Source of the DNA: Megasphaera hominis
Lineage (GTDB): Bacteria; Bacillota; Negativicutes; Veillonellales; Megasphaeraceae
NCBI RefSeq assembly: GCF_014269395.1
Contig: NZ_JACOGK010000003.1
Coordinates: forward strand, 1-64,000
Direction: 5' to 3'
Length of the DNA stretch: 64,000 bases
The notes beneath the pieces were generated by a model. The model was not told where the DNA came from and ran no database searches. It worked only from the letters and a program-made list of their open reading frames with translations. The position numbers and the translations under genes were made by a program. This document shows positions 63,517 through 64,000 of the stretch, piece after piece (positions within the stretch are counted from its first letter, which is position 1; every line of letters starts with the position of its first letter).

Positions 63517-64000
63517 ATGGATTTGAAAGAGGTTTATGAAAACGCGCGCGCTAAAATGAAGGGCTGTCACGTCTGTCCCGAATGTAACGGCAAAGCCTGT
63601 ATTGGCATGATTCCCGGTTTTGGCGGCTTGCGCACGGCCCGTTCTTTTATGCGCAATGTGGAAGCACTGAAGGAATATGGCCTGATTATGCGCAGTATGG
63701 CAGGAGTAGAAGAACCGGATACGTCCTGCGTCATCTTAGGTAAGAAGCTGAGCATGCCCGTGCTCATCGCACCGGTGGGCGGGATCGTCCTCAATGCCAA
63801 GGTCGAAGGGGATCCGGCAGAAGTCGAACAGGCTTATGATGAAGCCGTTACCCAGGGGGCTATGGACGCAGGTACATTGGCCTTTACAGGCGACAGCGGT
63901 GCTGCGTACATGTACGCATCGGGGATTGAATCGTGCAAGAAACGTCCGGGGTATGTCATCCCGACGATCAAACCGCGGGAAGACGACAAGATTATTGAAA
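63517..64000 (+). CDS. FMN-dependent alpha-hydroxyacid dehydrogenase, N-terminal part
   Basis: The first 161 residues of a protein that runs off the right edge. It fits the FMN-dependent alpha-hydroxyacid oxidase/dehydrogenase barrel: GLIMRSMAGVEEPDTS and ILGKKLSMPVLIAPVGG are the usual N-terminal strand region. A cysteine-rich lead CHVCPECNGKACIGM near 17-31 is typical of the anaerobic branch and may bind metal. Lactate is a likely substrate by family. Start ATG at 63517 follows AAGGGAGG; ATG at 63512 runs into a stop at once. Confidence 0.85.
   Translation, partial: MDLKEVYENARAKMKGCHVCPECNGKACIGMIPGFGGLRTARSFMRNVEALKEYGLIMRSMAGVEEPDTSCVILGKKLSMPVLIAPVGGIVLNAKVEGDPAEVEQAYDEAVTQGAMDAGTLAFTGDSGAAYMYASGIESCKKRPGYVIPTIKPREDDKIIE

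Overview
The window reads as chromosome of a Megasphaera-like member of the Negativicutes (Veillonellales), an anaerobic, lactate-using, Gram-negative-type Firmicute. The strongest sign is a 53-residue rubredoxin at 63225-63386 that, from memory, is nearly the same as the rubredoxin of Megasphaera (Peptostreptococcus) elsdenii. Other signs agree: pyruvate:ferredoxin oxidoreductase beside an FAD-linked D-2-hydroxyacid (lactate) dehydrogenase, a short-chain acyl-CoA dehydrogenase, two rubrerythrins, an AsmA/TamB-like envelope protein for an outer membrane, and Firmicute-style regulation (T-box, FMN riboswitch, CIRCE, strong GGAGG ribosome binding sites, many extended -10 promoters). No rRNA, tRNA, CRISPR array or prophage was seen.

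Layout. 1-188: tail of an IS3-family insertion sequence. 0.3-7.7 kb: tandem paralogous CBS-pair proteins, guaA, panB with an overlapping PanG-like Rossmann/DUF2520 gene, a class III CoA-transferase, an acetyltransferase and a thioredoxin. 7.7-13.9 kb: a polyamine operon (arginine/lysine/ornithine decarboxylase, aminopropyltransferase, agmatinase, carboxyspermidine dehydrogenase, carboxyspermidine decarboxylase). A leader RNA of about 370 nt precedes it, has its own strong promoter, and ends in an intrinsic terminator just before the first gene. This is the best candidate here for an undescribed regulatory element. 14-25.5 kb: an esterase, a reverse rubrerythrin, a small cysteine-motif protein, PFOR, the FAD dehydrogenase, an atypical IlvD/Edd-family dehydratase, a MaoC hydratase and an acyl-CoA dehydrogenase. 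25.6-28.8 kb: a cytoplasmic cupin/PocR histidine kinase with an AraC-type response regulator. 28.9-42 kb: mostly single genes for secreted or envelope proteins, repair and metabolism: exported HAD, VWA, AsmA, orphan RelB-like antitoxin, RsiV-like protein, MsrA, SDR, HAD, rubrerythrin, threonine aldolase, LRAT-like protein, phosphohexomutase, GutM. 42-50.7 kb: FMN-riboswitch-controlled ribB, an exported protein, pckA, and the T-box-controlled ilvC-ilvB-ilvN-ilvD operon. 50.8-62.4 kb: DUF815 ATPase, CIRCE-controlled htpG, tcdA and the uvrB-uvrA-uvrC operon. The end holds a second RsiV-like protein, the rubredoxin and the start of an FMN-dependent alpha-hydroxyacid dehydrogenase.

How the parts fit. 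Lactate oxidation, PFOR and the acyl-CoA enzymes suit a lactate/pyruvate to short-chain fatty acid fermenter. Rubrerythrins, rubredoxin, thioredoxin and MsrA form an oxygen-defence set. Both rubrerythrin genes, and less exactly the rubredoxin gene, carry the same inverted repeat just downstream of a near-consensus promoter, which suggests one shared repressor. Branched-chain amino-acid synthesis is read out through an isoleucine-type T-box. Coordinates and codon starts were worked out by eye; family assignments rest on motifs and recall, not on searches.
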